Notes: generated by a model from the letters alone, not told the origin. Numbered from the stretch's first letter, positions 40,569 to 51,569 are shown. The stretch is 64,000 bases of DNA from Carya illinoinensis (GCF_018687715.1 NC_056762.1:19461364-19525363), one strand, 5' to 3'. Program-made: numbers and translations.

Positions 40569-40687
40569 GGGTGCGATCATACCAGCACTAATGCACCGGA
40601 TCCCATCAGAACTCCGCAGTTAAGCGTGCTTGGGCGAGAGTAGTACTAGGATGGGTGACCTCCTGGGAAGTCCTCGTGTTGCACCCC
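40569..40687 (+). rRNA. 5S rRNA: 5S rRNA gene, unit 134 (class A)
   Basis: 308-bp unit, consensus gene. Confidence 0.97.
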
Positions 40688-40876
40688 CCCTTTTTATTTT
40701 TACCGCATCTCCGGTCGGATGGACCGGAACGACAACCGGGCAATGGATTCTTAGGAAAATCGCACCGACCCCATCGCGTAGCAATGGGTATCGATCAGAT
40801 CGCCGGTTGGCATGGGATAGGCATGGTGCGGCTAGGTCGTAATAGGATTATATTAGTTTTTCGCTGGTAGCATGAT

Positions 40877-40996
40877 GGGTGCGATCATACCAGCACTAAT
40901 GCACCGGATCCCATCAGAAACTCCGCAGTTAAGCGTGCTTGGGCGAGAGTAGTACTAGGATGGGTGACCTCCTGGGAAGTCCTCGTGTTGCACCCC
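40877..40996 (+). rRNA. 5S rRNA: 5S rRNA gene, unit 135 (class A), 1-bp insertion
   Basis: 309-bp unit. 120-nt gene with an extra A (CAGAAACTCC) in the helix III hairpin loop. Last indel of the 33.8-41.2 kb cluster. Confidence 0.86.
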
Positions 40997-41185
40997 CCCT
41001 TTTTATTTTTACCGCATCTCCGGTCGGATGGACCGGAACGACAACCGGGCAATGGATTCTTAGGAAAATCGCACCGACCCCATCGCGTAGCAATGGGTAT
41101 CGATCAGATCGCCGGTTGGCATGGGATAGGCATGGTGCGGCTAGGTCGTAATAGGATTATATTAGTTTTTCGCTGGTAGCATGAT

Positions 41186-41304
41186 GGGTGCGATCATACC
41201 AGCACTAATGCACCGGATCCCATCAGAACTCCGCAGTTAAGCGTGCTTGGGCGAGAGTAGTACTAGGATGGGTGACCTCCTGGGAAGTCCTCGTGTTGCA
41301 CCCC
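41186..41304 (+). rRNA. 5S rRNA: 5S rRNA gene, unit 136 (class S)
   Basis: 297-bp unit, consensus gene. Confidence 0.97.
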
Positions 41305-41482
41305 CCCTTTTTATTTTTACCGCATCTCCGGTCGGATGGACCGGAACGACAACCGGGCAATGGATTCTTAGGAAAATCGCACCGACCCCATCGCTATCAA
41401 TCAGATCGCCAGTTGGCATGGGATAGGCAGGGTGCGGCTAGGTCGTAATAGGATTATATTAGTTTTTCGCTGGTAGCATGAT

Positions 41483-41601
41483 GGATGCGATCATACCAGC
41501 ACTAATGCACCGGATCCCATCAGAACTCCGCAGTTAAGCGTGCTTGGGCGAGAGTAGTACTAGGATGGGTGACCTCCTGGGAAGTCCTCGTGTTGCACCC
41601 C
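41483..41601 (+). rRNA. 5S rRNA: 5S rRNA gene, unit 137 (class B-D)
   Basis: 308-bp unit. G3A. G at -16 of the next gene. Confidence 0.95.
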
Positions 41602-41790
41602 CCCTTTTAATTTTTACCGCATCTCTGGTCGGATGGACCGGAACGAGAACCAGGGAATGGATTTTTAGGAAAATCGCACCGACCCCATCGCGTAGCGATG
41701 GGTATCGGTCAGATCGCCGGTTGGCATGAGATAGGCAGGGTGCGGCTAGGTCGTAATAGGATTATATTAGTTTTGCGCTGGTAGCATGAT

Positions 41791-41909
41791 GGGTGCGATC
41801 ATACCAGCACTAATGCACCGGATCCCATCAGAACTCCGCAGTTAAGCGTGCTTGGGCGAGAGTAGTACTAGGATGGGTGACCTCCTGGGAAGTCCTCGTG
41901 TTGCACCCC
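41791..41909 (+). rRNA. 5S rRNA: 5S rRNA gene, unit 138 (class A)
   Basis: 308-bp unit, consensus gene. Confidence 0.97.
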
Positions 41910-42098
41910 CCCTTTTTATTTTTACCGCATCTCCGGTCGGATGGACCGGAACGACAACCGGGCAATGGATTCTTAGGAAAATCGCACCGACCCCATCGCG
42001 TAGCAATGGGTATCGATCAGATCGCCGGTTGGCATGGGATAGGCATGGTGCGGCTAGGTCGTAATAGGATTATATTAGTTTTTCGCTGGTAGCATGAT

Positions 42099-42217
42099 GG
42101 GTGCGATCATACCAGCACTAATGCACCGGATCCCATCAGAACTCCGCAGTTAAGCGTGCTTGGGCGAGAGTAGTACTAGGATGGGTGACCTCCTGGGAAG
42201 TCCTCGTGTTGCACCCC
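42099..42217 (+). rRNA. 5S rRNA: 5S rRNA gene, unit 139 (class A)
   Basis: 308-bp unit, consensus gene. Confidence 0.97.
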
Positions 42218-42406
42218 CCCTTTTTATTTTTACCGCATCTCCGGTCGGATGGACCGGAACGACAACCGGGCAATGGATTCTTAGGAAAATCGCACCGACC
42301 CCATCGCGTAGCAATGGGTATCGATCAGATCGCCGGTTGGCATGGGATAGGCATGGTGCGGCTAGGTCGTAATAGGATTATATTAGTTTTTCGCTGGTAG
42401 CATGAT

Positions 42407-42525
42407 GGGTGCGATCATACCAGCACTAATGCACCGGATCCCATCAGAACTCCGCAGTTAAGCGTGCTTGGGCGAGAGTAGTACTAGGATGGGTGACCTC
42501 CTGGGAAGTCCTCGTGTTGCACCCC
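42407..42525 (+). rRNA. 5S rRNA: 5S rRNA gene, unit 140 (class A)
   Basis: 308-bp unit, consensus gene. Confidence 0.97.
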
Positions 42526-42714
42526 CCCTTTTTATTTTTACCGCATCTCCGGTCGGATGGACCGGAACGACAACCGGGCAATGGATTCTTAGGAAAATCG
42601 CACCGACCCCATCGCGTAGCAATGGGTATCGATCAGATCGCCGGTTGGCATGGGATAGGCATGGTGCGGCTAGGTCGTAATAGGATTATATTAGTTTTTC
42701 GCTGGTAGCATGTT

Positions 42715-42833
42715 GGGTGCGATTATACCAGCACTAATGCACCGGATCCCATCAGAACTCCGCAGTTAAGCGTGCTTGGGCGAGAGTAGTACTAGGATGG
42801 GTGACCTCCTGGGAAGTCCTCGTGTTGCACCCC
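42715..42833 (+). rRNA. 5S rRNA: 5S rRNA gene, unit 141 (class S)
   Basis: 297-bp unit. C10T with T at -2. Confidence 0.95.
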
Positions 42834-43011
42834 CCCTTTTTATTTTTACCGCATCTCCGGTCGGATGGACCGGAACGACAACCGGGCAATGGATTCTTAG
42901 GAAAATCGCACCGACCCCATCGCTATCAATCAGATCGCCAGTTGGCATGGGATAGGCAGGGTGCGGCTAGGTCGTAATAGGATTATATTAGTTTTTCGCT
43001 GGTAGCATGAT

Positions 43012-43130
43012 GGGTGCGATCATACCAGCACTAATGCACCGGATCCCATCAGAACTCCGCAGTTAAGCGTGCTTGGGCGAGAGTAGTACTAGGATGGGTG
43101 ACCTCCTGGGAAGTCCTCGTGTTGCACCCC
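43012..43130 (+). rRNA. 5S rRNA: 5S rRNA gene, unit 142 (class A)
   Basis: 308-bp unit, consensus gene. T5-A-T6 terminator. Confidence 0.97.
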
Positions 43131-43319
43131 CCCTTTTTATTTTTTCCGCATCTCCGGTCGGATGGACCGGAACGACAACCGGGCAATGGATTCTTAGGAA
43201 AATCGCACCGACCCCATCGCGTAGCAATGGGTATCGATCAGATCGCCGGTTGGCATGGGATAGGCATGGTGCGGCTAGGTCGTAATAGGATTATATTAGT
43301 TTTTCGCTGGTAGCATGAT

Positions 43320-43438
43320 GGGTGCGATCATACCAGCACTAATGCACCGGATCCCATCAGAACTCCGCAGTTAAGCGTGCTTGGGCGAGAGTAGTACTAG
43401 GATGGGTGACCTCCTGGGAAGTCCTCGTGTTGCACCCC
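43320..43438 (+). rRNA. 5S rRNA: 5S rRNA gene, unit 143 (class B-D)
   Basis: 308-bp unit, consensus gene. Confidence 0.97.
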
Positions 43439-43627
43439 CCCTTTTAATTTTTACCGCATCTCTGGTCGGATGGACCGGAACGAGAACCAGGGAATGGATT
43501 TTTAGGAAAATCGCACCGACCCCATCGCGTAGCGATGGGTATCGGTCAGATCGCCGGTTGGCATGAGATAGGCAGGGTGCGGCTAGGTCGTAATAGGATT
43601 ATATTAGTTTTTCGCTGGTAGCATGAT

Positions 43628-43746
43628 GGGTGCGATCATACCAGCACTAATGCACCGGATCCCATCAGAACTCCGCAGTTAAGCGTGCTTGGGCGAGAGT
43701 AGTACTAGGATGGGTGACCTCCTGGGAAGTCCTCGTGTTGCACCCC
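43628..43746 (+). rRNA. 5S rRNA: 5S rRNA gene, unit 144 (class A)
   Basis: 308-bp unit, consensus gene. Confidence 0.97.
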
Positions 43747-43935
43747 CCCTTTTTATTTTTACCGCATCTCCGGTCGGATGGACCGGAACGACAACCGGGC
43801 AATGGATTCTTAGGAAAATCGCACCGACCCCATCGCGTAGCAATGGGTATCGATCAGATCGCCGGTTGGCATGGGATAGGCATGGTGCGGCTAGGTCGTA
43901 ATAGGATTATATTAGTTTTTCGCTGGTAGCATGAT

Positions 43936-44054
43936 GGGTGCGATCATACCAGCACTAATGCACCGGATCCCATCAGAACTCCGCAGTTAAGCGTGCTTGG
44001 GCGAGAGTAGTACTAGGATGGGTGACCTCCTGGGAAGTCCTCGTGTTGCACCCC
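43936..44054 (+). rRNA. 5S rRNA: 5S rRNA gene, unit 145 (class A)
   Basis: 308-bp unit, consensus gene. Confidence 0.97.
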
Positions 44055-44243
44055 CCCTTTTTATTTTTACCGCATCTCCGGTCGGATGGACCGGAACGAC
44101 AACCGGGCAATGGATTCTTAGGAAAATCGCACCGACCCCATCGCGTAGCAATGGGTATCGATCAGATCGCCGGTTGGCATGGGATAGGCATGGTGCGGCT
44201 AGGTCGTAATAGGATTATATTAGTTTTTCGCTGGTAGCATGAT

Positions 44244-44362
44244 GGGTGCGATCATACCAACACTAATGCACCGGATCCCATCAGAACTCCGCAGTTAAGC
44301 GTGCTTGGGCGAGAGTAGTACTAGGATGGGTGACCTCCTGGGAAGTCCTCGTGTTGCACCCC
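44244..44362 (+). rRNA. 5S rRNA: 5S rRNA gene, unit 146 (class S)
   Basis: 297-bp unit. G17A in helix II, without the A37G seen in copies 178 and 183. Confidence 0.95.
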
Positions 44363-44540
44363 CCCTTTTTATTTTTACCGCATCTCCGGTCGGATGGACC
44401 GGAACGACAACCGGGCAATGGATTCTTAGGAAAATCGCACCGACCCCATCGCTATCAATCAGATCGCCAGTTGGCATGGGATAGGCAGGGTGCGGCTAGG
44501 TCGTAATAGGATTATATTAGTTTTTCGCTGGTAGCATGAT

Positions 44541-44659
44541 GGGTGCGATCATACCAGCACTAATGCACCGGATCCCATCAGAACTCCGCAGTTAAGCGTG
44601 CTTGGGCGAGAGTAGTACTAGGATGGGTGACCTCCTGGGAAGTCCTCGTGTTGCACCCC
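44541..44659 (+). rRNA. 5S rRNA: 5S rRNA gene, unit 147 (class B-N)
   Basis: 308-bp unit, consensus gene. Spacer GAGATTGGCAGG. Confidence 0.97.
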
Positions 44660-44848
44660 CCCTTTTAATTTTTACCGCATCTCTGGTCGGATGGACCGGA
44701 ACGAGAACCAGGGAATGGATTTTTAGGAAAATCGCACCGACCCCATCGCGTAGCAATGGGTATCGGTCAGATCGCCGGTTGGCATGAGATTGGCAGGGTG
44801 CGGCTAGGTCGTAATAGGATTATATTAGTTTTTCGCTGGTAGCATGAT

Positions 44849-44967
44849 GGGTGCGATCATACCAGCACTAATGCACCGGATTCCATCAGAACTCCGCAGT
44901 TAAGCGTGCTTGGGCGAGAGTAGTACTAGGATGGGTGACCTCCTGGGAAGTCCTCGTGTTGCACCCC
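44849..44967 (+). rRNA. 5S rRNA: 5S rRNA gene, unit 148 (class A)
   Basis: 308-bp unit. C34T, no GGATCC site. Confidence 0.95.
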
Positions 44968-45156
44968 CCCTTTTTATTTTTACCGCATCTCCGGTCGGAT
45001 GGACCGGAACGACAACCGGGCAATGGATTCTTAGGAAAATCGCACCGACCCCATCGCGTAGCAATGGGTATCGATCAGATCGCCGGTTGGCATGGGATAG
45101 GCAGGGTGCGGCTAGGTCGTAATAGGATTATATTAGTTTTTCGCTGGTAGCATGAT

Positions 45157-45275
45157 GGGTGCGATCATACCAGCACTAATGCACCGGATCCCATCAGAAC
45201 TCCGCAGTTAAGCGTGCTTGGGCGAGAGTAGTACTAGGATGGGTGACCTCCTGGGAAGTCCTCGTGTTGCACCCC
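45157..45275 (+). rRNA. 5S rRNA: 5S rRNA gene, unit 149 (class A)
   Basis: 308-bp unit, consensus gene. C-tract CCCCTCC. Confidence 0.97.
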
Positions 45276-45464
45276 TCCTTTTTATTTTTACCGCATCTCC
45301 GGTCGGATGGACCGGAACGACAACCGGGCAATGGATTCTTAGGAAAATCGCACCGACCCCATCGCGTAGCAATGGGTATCGATCAGATCGCCGGTTGGCA
45401 TGGGATAGGCATGGTGCGGCTAGGTCGTAATAGGATTATATTAGTTTTTCGCTGGTAGCATGAT

Positions 45465-45583
45465 GGGTGCGATCATACCAGCACTAATGCACCGGATCCC
45501 ATCAGAACTCCGCAGTTAAGCGTGCTTGGGCGAGAGTAGTACTAGGATGGGTGACCTCCTGGGAAGTCCTCGTGTTGCACCCC
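45465..45583 (+). rRNA. 5S rRNA: 5S rRNA gene, unit 150 (class A)
   Basis: 308-bp unit, consensus gene. Confidence 0.97.
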
Positions 45584-45772
45584 CCCTTTTTATTTTTACC
45601 GCATCTCCGGTCGGATGGACCGGAACGACAACCGGGCAATGGATTCTTAGGAAAATCGCACCGACCCCATCGCGTAGCAATGGGTATCGATCAGATCGCC
45701 GGTTGGCATGGGATAGGCATGGTGCGGCTAGGTCGTAATAGGATTATATTAGTTTTTCGCTGGTAGCATGAT

Positions 45773-45891
45773 GGGTGCGATCATACCAGCACTAATGCAC
45801 CGGATCCCATCAGAACTCCGCAGTTAAGCGTGCTTGGGCGAGAGTAGTACTAGGATGGGTGACCTCCTGGGAAGTCCTCGTGTTGCACCCC
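45773..45891 (+). rRNA. 5S rRNA: 5S rRNA gene, unit 151 (class S)
   Basis: 297-bp unit, consensus gene. Spacer GGTCATAAT. Confidence 0.97.
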
Positions 45892-46069
45892 CCCTTTTTA
45901 TTTTTACCGCATCTCCGGTCGGATGGACCGGAACGACAACCGGGCAATGGATTCTTAGGAAAATCGCACCGACCCCATCGCTATCAATCAGATCGCCAGT
46001 TGGCATGGGATAGGCAGGGTGCGGCTAGGTCATAATAGGATTATATTAGTTTTTCGCTGGTAGCATGAT

Positions 46070-46188
46070 GGGTGCGATCATACCAGCACTAATGCACCGG
46101 ATCCCATCAGAACTCCGCAGTTAAGCGTGCTTGGGCGAGAGTAGTACTAGGATGGGTGACCTCCTGGGAAGTCCTCGTGTTGCACCCC
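46070..46188 (+). rRNA. 5S rRNA: 5S rRNA gene, unit 152 (class B-N)
   Basis: 308-bp unit, consensus gene. Confidence 0.97.
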
Positions 46189-46377
46189 CCCTTTTAATTT
46201 TTACCGCATCTCTGGTCGGATGGACCGGAACGAGAACCAGGGAATGGATTTTTAGGAAAATCGCACCGACCCCATCGCGTAGCAATGGGTATCGGTCAGA
46301 TCGCCGGTTGGCATGAGATAGGCAGGGTGCGGCTAGGTCGTAATAGGATTATATTAGTTTTTCGCTGGTAGCATGAT

Positions 46378-46496
46378 GGGTGCGATCATACCAGCACTAA
46401 TGCACCGGATCCCATCAGAACTCCGCAGTTAAGCGTGCTTGGGCGAGAGTAGTACTAGGATGGGTGACCTCCTGGGAAGTCCTCGTGTTGCACCCC
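46378..46496 (+). rRNA. 5S rRNA: 5S rRNA gene, unit 153 (class B-N)
   Basis: 308-bp unit, consensus gene. Confidence 0.97.
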
Positions 46497-46685
46497 CCCT
46501 TTTAATTTTTACCGCATCTCTGGTCGGATGGACCGGAACGAGAACCAGGGAATGGATTTTTAGGAAAATCGCACCGACCCCATCGCGTAGCAATGGGTAT
46601 CGGTCAGATCGCCGGTTGGCATGAGATAGGCAGGGTGCGGCTAGGTCGTAATAGGATTATATTAGTTTTTCGCTGGTAGCATGAT

Positions 46686-46804
46686 GGGTGCGATCATACC
46701 AGCACTAATGCACCGGATCCCATCAGAACTCCGCAGTTAAGCGTGCTTGGGCGAGAGTAGTACTAGGATGGGTGACCTCCTGGGAAGTCCTCGTGTTGCA
46801 CCCC
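46686..46804 (+). rRNA. 5S rRNA: 5S rRNA gene, unit 154 (class S)
   Basis: 297-bp unit, consensus gene. Confidence 0.97.
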
Positions 46805-46982
46805 CCCTTTTTATTTTTACCGCATCTCCGGTCGGATGGACCGGAACGACAACCGGGCAATGGATTCTTAGGAAAATCGCACCGACCCCATCGCTATCAA
46901 TCAGATCGCCAGTTGGCATGGGATAGGCAGGGTGCGGCTAGGTCGTAATAGGATTATATTAGTTTTTCGCTGGTAGCATGAT

Positions 46983-47101
46983 GGGTGCGATCATACCAGC
47001 ACTAATGCACCGGATCCCATCAGAACTCCGCAGTTAAGCGTGCTTGGGCGAGAGTAGTACTAGGATGGGTGACCTCCTGGGAAGTCCTCGTGTTGCACCC
47101 C
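46983..47101 (+). rRNA. 5S rRNA: 5S rRNA gene, unit 155 (class B-G)
   Basis: 308-bp unit, consensus gene. Confidence 0.97.
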
Positions 47102-47290
47102 CCCTTTTAATTTTTACCGCATCTCTGGTCGGATGGACCGGAACGAGAACCGGGGAATGGATTTTTAGGAAAATCGCACCGACCCCATCGCGTAGCAATG
47201 GGTATCGGTCAGATCGCCGGTTGGCATGAGATAGGCAGGGTGCGGCTAGGTCGTAATAGGATTATATTAGTTTTTCGCTGGTAGCATGAT

Positions 47291-47409
47291 GGGTGCGATC
47301 ATACCAGCACTAATGCACCGGATCCCATCAGAACTCCGCAGTTAAGCGTGCTTGGGCGAGAGTAGTACTAGGATGGGTGACCTCCTGGGAAGTCCTCGTG
47401 TTGCACCCC
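47291..47409 (+). rRNA. 5S rRNA: 5S rRNA gene, unit 156 (class A)
   Basis: 308-bp unit, consensus gene. Confidence 0.97.
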
Positions 47410-47598
47410 CCCTTTTTATTTTTACCGCATCTCCGGTCGGATGGACCGGAACGACAACCGGGCAATGGATTCTTAGGAAAATCGCACCGACCCCATCGCG
47501 TAGCAATGGGTATCGATCAGATCGCCGGTTGGCATGGGATAGGCATGGTGCGGCTAGGTCGTAATAGGATTATATTAGTTTTTCGCTGGTAGCATGAT

Positions 47599-47717
47599 GG
47601 GTGCGATCATACCAGCACTAATGCACCGGATCCCATCAGAACTCCGCAGTTAAGCGTGCTTGGGCGAGAGTAGTACTAGGATGGGTGACCTCCTGGGAAG
47701 TCCTCGTGTTGCACCCC
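47599..47717 (+). rRNA. 5S rRNA: 5S rRNA gene, unit 157 (class S)
   Basis: 297-bp unit, consensus gene. Confidence 0.97.
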
Positions 47718-47895
47718 CCCTTTTTATTTTTACCGCATCTCCGGTCGGATGGACCGGAACGACAACCGGGCAATGGATTCTTAGGAAAATCGCACCGACC
47801 CCATCGCTATCAATCAGATCGCCAGTTGGCATGGGATAGGCAGGGTGCGGCTAGGTCGTAATAGGATTATATTAGTTTTTCGCTGGTAGCATGAT

Positions 47896-48014
47896 GGATG
47901 CGATCATACCAGCACTAATGCACCGGATCCCATCAGAACTCCGCAGTTAAGCGTGCTTGGGCGAGAGTAGTACTAGGATGGGTGACCTCCTGGGAAGTCC
48001 TCGTGTTGCACCCC
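47896..48014 (+). rRNA. 5S rRNA: 5S rRNA gene, unit 158 (class B-D)
   Basis: 308-bp unit. G3A. G at -16 of the next gene. Confidence 0.95.
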
Positions 48015-48203
48015 CCCTTTTAATTTTTACCGCATCTCTGGTCGGATGGACCGGAACGAGAACCAGGGAATGGATTTTTAGGAAAATCGCACCGACCCCA
48101 TCGCGTAGCGATGGGTATCGGTCAGATCGCCGGTTGGCATGAGATAGGCAGGGTGCGGCTAGGTCGTAATAGGATTATATTAGTTTTGCGCTGGTAGCAT
48201 GAT

Positions 48204-48322
48204 GGGTGCGATCATACCAGCACTAATGCACCGGATCCCATCAGAACTCCGCAGTTAAGCGTGCTTGGGCGAGAGTAGTACTAGGATGGGTGACCTCCTG
48301 GGAAGTCCTCGTGTTGCACCCC
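48204..48322 (+). rRNA. 5S rRNA: 5S rRNA gene, unit 159 (class A)
   Basis: 308-bp unit, consensus gene. Confidence 0.97.
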
Positions 48323-48511
48323 CCCTTTTTATTTTTACCGCATCTCCGGTCGGATGGACCGGAACGACAACCGGGCAATGGATTCTTAGGAAAATCGCAC
48401 CGACCCCATCGCGTAGCAATGGGTATCGATCAGATCGCCGGTTGGCATGGGATAGGCATGGTGCGGCTAGGTCGTAATAGGATTATATTAGTTTTTCGCT
48501 GGTAGCATGAT

Positions 48512-48630
48512 GGGTGCGATCATACCAGCACTAATGCACCGGATCCCATCAGAACTCCGCAGTTAAGCGTGCTTGGGCGAGAGTAGTACTAGGATGGGTG
48601 ACCTCCTGGGAAGTCCTCGTGTTGCACCCC
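48512..48630 (+). rRNA. 5S rRNA: 5S rRNA gene, unit 160 (class A)
   Basis: 308-bp unit, consensus gene. Confidence 0.97.
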
Positions 48631-48819
48631 CCCTTTTTATTTTTACCGCATCTCCGGTCGGATGGACCGGAACGACAACCGGGCAATGGATTCTTAGGAA
48701 AATCGCACCGACCCCATCGCGTAGCAATGGGTATCGATCAGATCGCCGGTTGGCATGGGATAGGCATGGTGCGGCTAGGTCGTAATAGGATTATATTAGT
48801 TTTTCGCTGGTAGCATGAT

Positions 48820-48938
48820 GGGTGCGATCATACCAGCACTAATGCACCGGATCCCATCAGAACTCCGCAGTTAAGCGTGCTTGGGCGAGAGTAGTACTAG
48901 GATGGGTGACCTCCTGGGAAGTCCTCGTGTTGCACCCC
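48820..48938 (+). rRNA. 5S rRNA: 5S rRNA gene, unit 161 (class A)
   Basis: 308-bp unit, consensus gene. Confidence 0.97.
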
Positions 48939-49127
48939 CCCTTTTTATTTTTACCGCATCTCCGGTCGGATGGACCGGAACGACAACCGGGCAATGGATT
49001 CTTAGGAAAATCGCACCGACCCCATCGCGTAGCAATGGGTATCGATCAGATCGCCGGTTGGCATGGGATAGGCATGGTGCGGCTAGGTCGTAATAGGATT
49101 ATATTAGTTTTTCGCTGGTAGCATGTT

Positions 49128-49246
49128 GGGTGCGATTATACCAGCACTAATGCACCGGATCCCATCAGAACTCCGCAGTTAAGCGTGCTTGGGCGAGAGT
49201 AGTACTAGGATGGGTGACCTCCTGGGAAGTCCTCGTGTTGCACCCC
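49128..49246 (+). rRNA. 5S rRNA: 5S rRNA gene, unit 162 (class S)
   Basis: 297-bp unit. C10T with T at -2. Confidence 0.95.
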
Positions 49247-49424
49247 CCCTTTTTATTTTTACCGCATCTCCGGTCGGATGGACCGGAACGACAACCGGGC
49301 AATGGATTCTTAGGAAAATCGCACCGACCCCATCGCTATCAATCAGATCGCCAGTTGGCATGGGATAGGCAGGGTGCGGCTAGGTCGTAATAGGATTATA
49401 TTAGTTTTTCGCTGGTAGCATGAT

Positions 49425-49543
49425 GGGTGCGATCATACCAGCACTAATGCACCGGATCCCATCAGAACTCCGCAGTTAAGCGTGCTTGGGCGAGAGTAGT
49501 ACTAGGATGGGTGACCTCCTGGGAAGTCCTCGTGTTGCACCCC
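49425..49543 (+). rRNA. 5S rRNA: 5S rRNA gene, unit 163 (class A)
   Basis: 308-bp unit, consensus gene. T5-A-T6 terminator. Confidence 0.97.
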
Positions 49544-49732
49544 CCCTTTTTATTTTTTCCGCATCTCCGGTCGGATGGACCGGAACGACAACCGGGCAAT
49601 GGATTCTTAGGAAAATCGCACCGACCCCATCGCGTAGCAATGGGTATCGATCAGATCGCCGGTTGGCATGGGATAGGCATGGTGCGGCTAGGTCGTAATA
49701 GGATTATATTAGTTTTTCGCTGGTAGCATGAT

Positions 49733-49851
49733 GGGTGCGATCATACCAGCACTAATGCACCGGATCCCATCAGAACTCCGCAGTTAAGCGTGCTTGGGCG
49801 AGAGTAGTACTAGGATGGGTGACCTCCTGGGAAGTCCTCGTGTTGCACCCC
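49733..49851 (+). rRNA. 5S rRNA: 5S rRNA gene, unit 164 (class B-D)
   Basis: 308-bp unit, consensus gene. Confidence 0.97.
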
Positions 49852-50040
49852 CCCTTTTAATTTTTACCGCATCTCTGGTCGGATGGACCGGAACGAGAAC
49901 CAGGGAATGGATTTTTAGGAAAATCGCACCGACCCCATCGCGTAGCGATGGGTATCGGTCAGATCGCCGGTTGGCATGAGATAGGCAGGGTGCGGCTAGG
50001 TCGTAATAGGATTATATTAGTTTTTCGCTGGTAGCATGAT

Positions 50041-50159
50041 GGGTGCGATCATACCAGCACTAATGCACCGGATCCCATCAGAACTCCGCAGTTAAGCGTG
50101 CTTGGGCGAGAGTAGTACTAGGATGGGTGACCTCCTGGGAAGTCCTCGTGTTGCACCCC
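50041..50159 (+). rRNA. 5S rRNA: 5S rRNA gene, unit 165 (class S)
   Basis: 297-bp unit, consensus gene. Sits where a C10T unit would be expected, but lacks C10T. Confidence 0.97.
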
Positions 50160-50337
50160 CCCTTTTTATTTTTACCGCATCTCCGGTCGGATGGACCGGA
50201 ACGACAACCGGGCAATGGATTCTTAGGAAAATCGCACCGACCCCATCGCTATCAATCAGATCGCCAGTTGGCATGGGATAGGCAGGGTGCGGCTAGGTCG
50301 TAATAGGATTATATTAGTTTTTCGCTGGTAGCATGAT

Positions 50338-50456
50338 GGGTGCGATCATACCAGCACTAATGCACCGGATCCCATCAGAACTCCGCAGTTAAGCGTGCTT
50401 GGGCGAGAGTAGTACTAGGATGGGTGACCTCCTGGGAAGTCCTCGTGTTGCACCCC
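50338..50456 (+). rRNA. 5S rRNA: 5S rRNA gene, unit 166 (class A)
   Basis: 308-bp unit, consensus gene. T5-A-T6 terminator. Confidence 0.97.
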
Positions 50457-50645
50457 CCCTTTTTATTTTTTCCGCATCTCCGGTCGGATGGACCGGAACG
50501 ACAACCGGGCAATGGATTCTTAGGAAAATCGCACCGACCCCATCGCGTAGCAATGGGTATCGATCAGATCGCCGGTTGGCATGGGATAGGCATGGTGCGG
50601 CTAGGTCGTAATAGGATTATATTAGTTTTTCGCTGGTAGCATGAT

Positions 50646-50764
50646 GGGTGCGATCATACCAGCACTAATGCACCGGATCCCATCAGAACTCCGCAGTTAA
50701 GCGTGCTTGGGCGAGAGTAGTACTAGGATGGGTGACCTCCTGGGAAGTCCTCGTGTTGCACCCC
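50646..50764 (+). rRNA. 5S rRNA: 5S rRNA gene, unit 167 (class B-D)
   Basis: 308-bp unit, consensus gene. Confidence 0.97.
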
Positions 50765-50953
50765 CCCTTTTAATTTTTACCGCATCTCTGGTCGGATGGA
50801 CCGGAACGAGAACCAGGGAATGGATTTTTAGGAAAATCGCACCGACCCCATCGCGTAGCGATGGGTATCGGTCAGATCGCCGGTTGGCATGAGATAGGCA
50901 GGGTGCGGCTAGGTCGTAATAGGATTATATTAGTTTTTCGCTGGTAGCATGAT

Positions 50954-51072
50954 GGGTGCGATCATACCAGCACTAATGCACCGGATCCCATCAGAACTCC
51001 GCAGTTAAGCGTGCTTGGGCGAGAGTAGTACTAGGATGGGTGACCTCCTGGGAAGTCCTCGTGTTGCACCCC
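50954..51072 (+). rRNA. 5S rRNA: 5S rRNA gene, unit 168 (hybrid B/A spacer)
   Basis: 308-bp unit, consensus gene. Spacer is class B up to 51135 and class A from 51179; counterpart 103 is pure A. Confidence 0.97.
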
Positions 51073-51261
51073 CCCTTTTAATTTTTACCGCATCTCTGGT
51101 CGGATGGACCGGAACGAGAACCAGGGAATGGATTTTTAGGAAAATCGCACCGACCCCATCGCGTAGCAATGGGTATCGATCAGATCGCCGGTTGGCATGG
51201 GATAGGCATGGTGCGGCTAGGTCGTAATAGGATTATATTAGTTTTTCGCTGGTAGCATGAT

Positions 51262-51380
51262 GGGTGCGATCATACCAGCACTAATGCACCGGATCCCATC
51301 AGAACTCCGCAGTTAAGCGTGCTTGGGCGAGAGTAGTACTAGGATGGGTGACCTCCTGGGAAGTCCTCGTGTTGCACCCC
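51262..51380 (+). rRNA. 5S rRNA: 5S rRNA gene, unit 169 (class A)
   Basis: 308-bp unit, consensus gene. Confidence 0.97.
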
Positions 51381-51569
51381 CCCTTTTTATTTTTACCGCA
51401 TCTCCGGTCGGATGGACCGGAACGACAACCGGGCAATGGATTCTTAGGAAAATCGCACCGACCCCATCGCGTAGCAATGGGTATCGATCAGATCGCCGGT
51501 TGGCATGGGATAGGCATGGTGCGGCTAGGTCGTAATAGGATTATATTAGTTTTTCGCTGGTAGCATGTT

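Larger units (their letters stand above)
41186..43627 (+). repeat. Higher-order repeat: eight-unit block, copy 2 (2442 bp)
   Basis: Units 136-143, same order and marks as 37202-39642 without the single-base loss. The match with copy 1 extends two further class A units, to 44243. Confidence 0.9.
44244..47895 (+). repeat. Twelve-unit block recurring 11,308 bp downstream
   Basis: Units 146-157 (3652 bp) match units 183-194 at 55552-59203 in length, order and marks (G17A, C34T, CCCCTCC, GGTCATAAT). The next unit is a G3A B-D unit in both places, after which the orders diverge. Confidence 0.9.
47599..50040 (+). repeat. Higher-order repeat: eight-unit block, copy 3 (2442 bp)
   Basis: Units 157-164, offset 6413 bp from copy 2. 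The last two units (A with T5-A-T6, B-D) recur at 50338-50953 after one class S unit. Confidence 0.9.
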
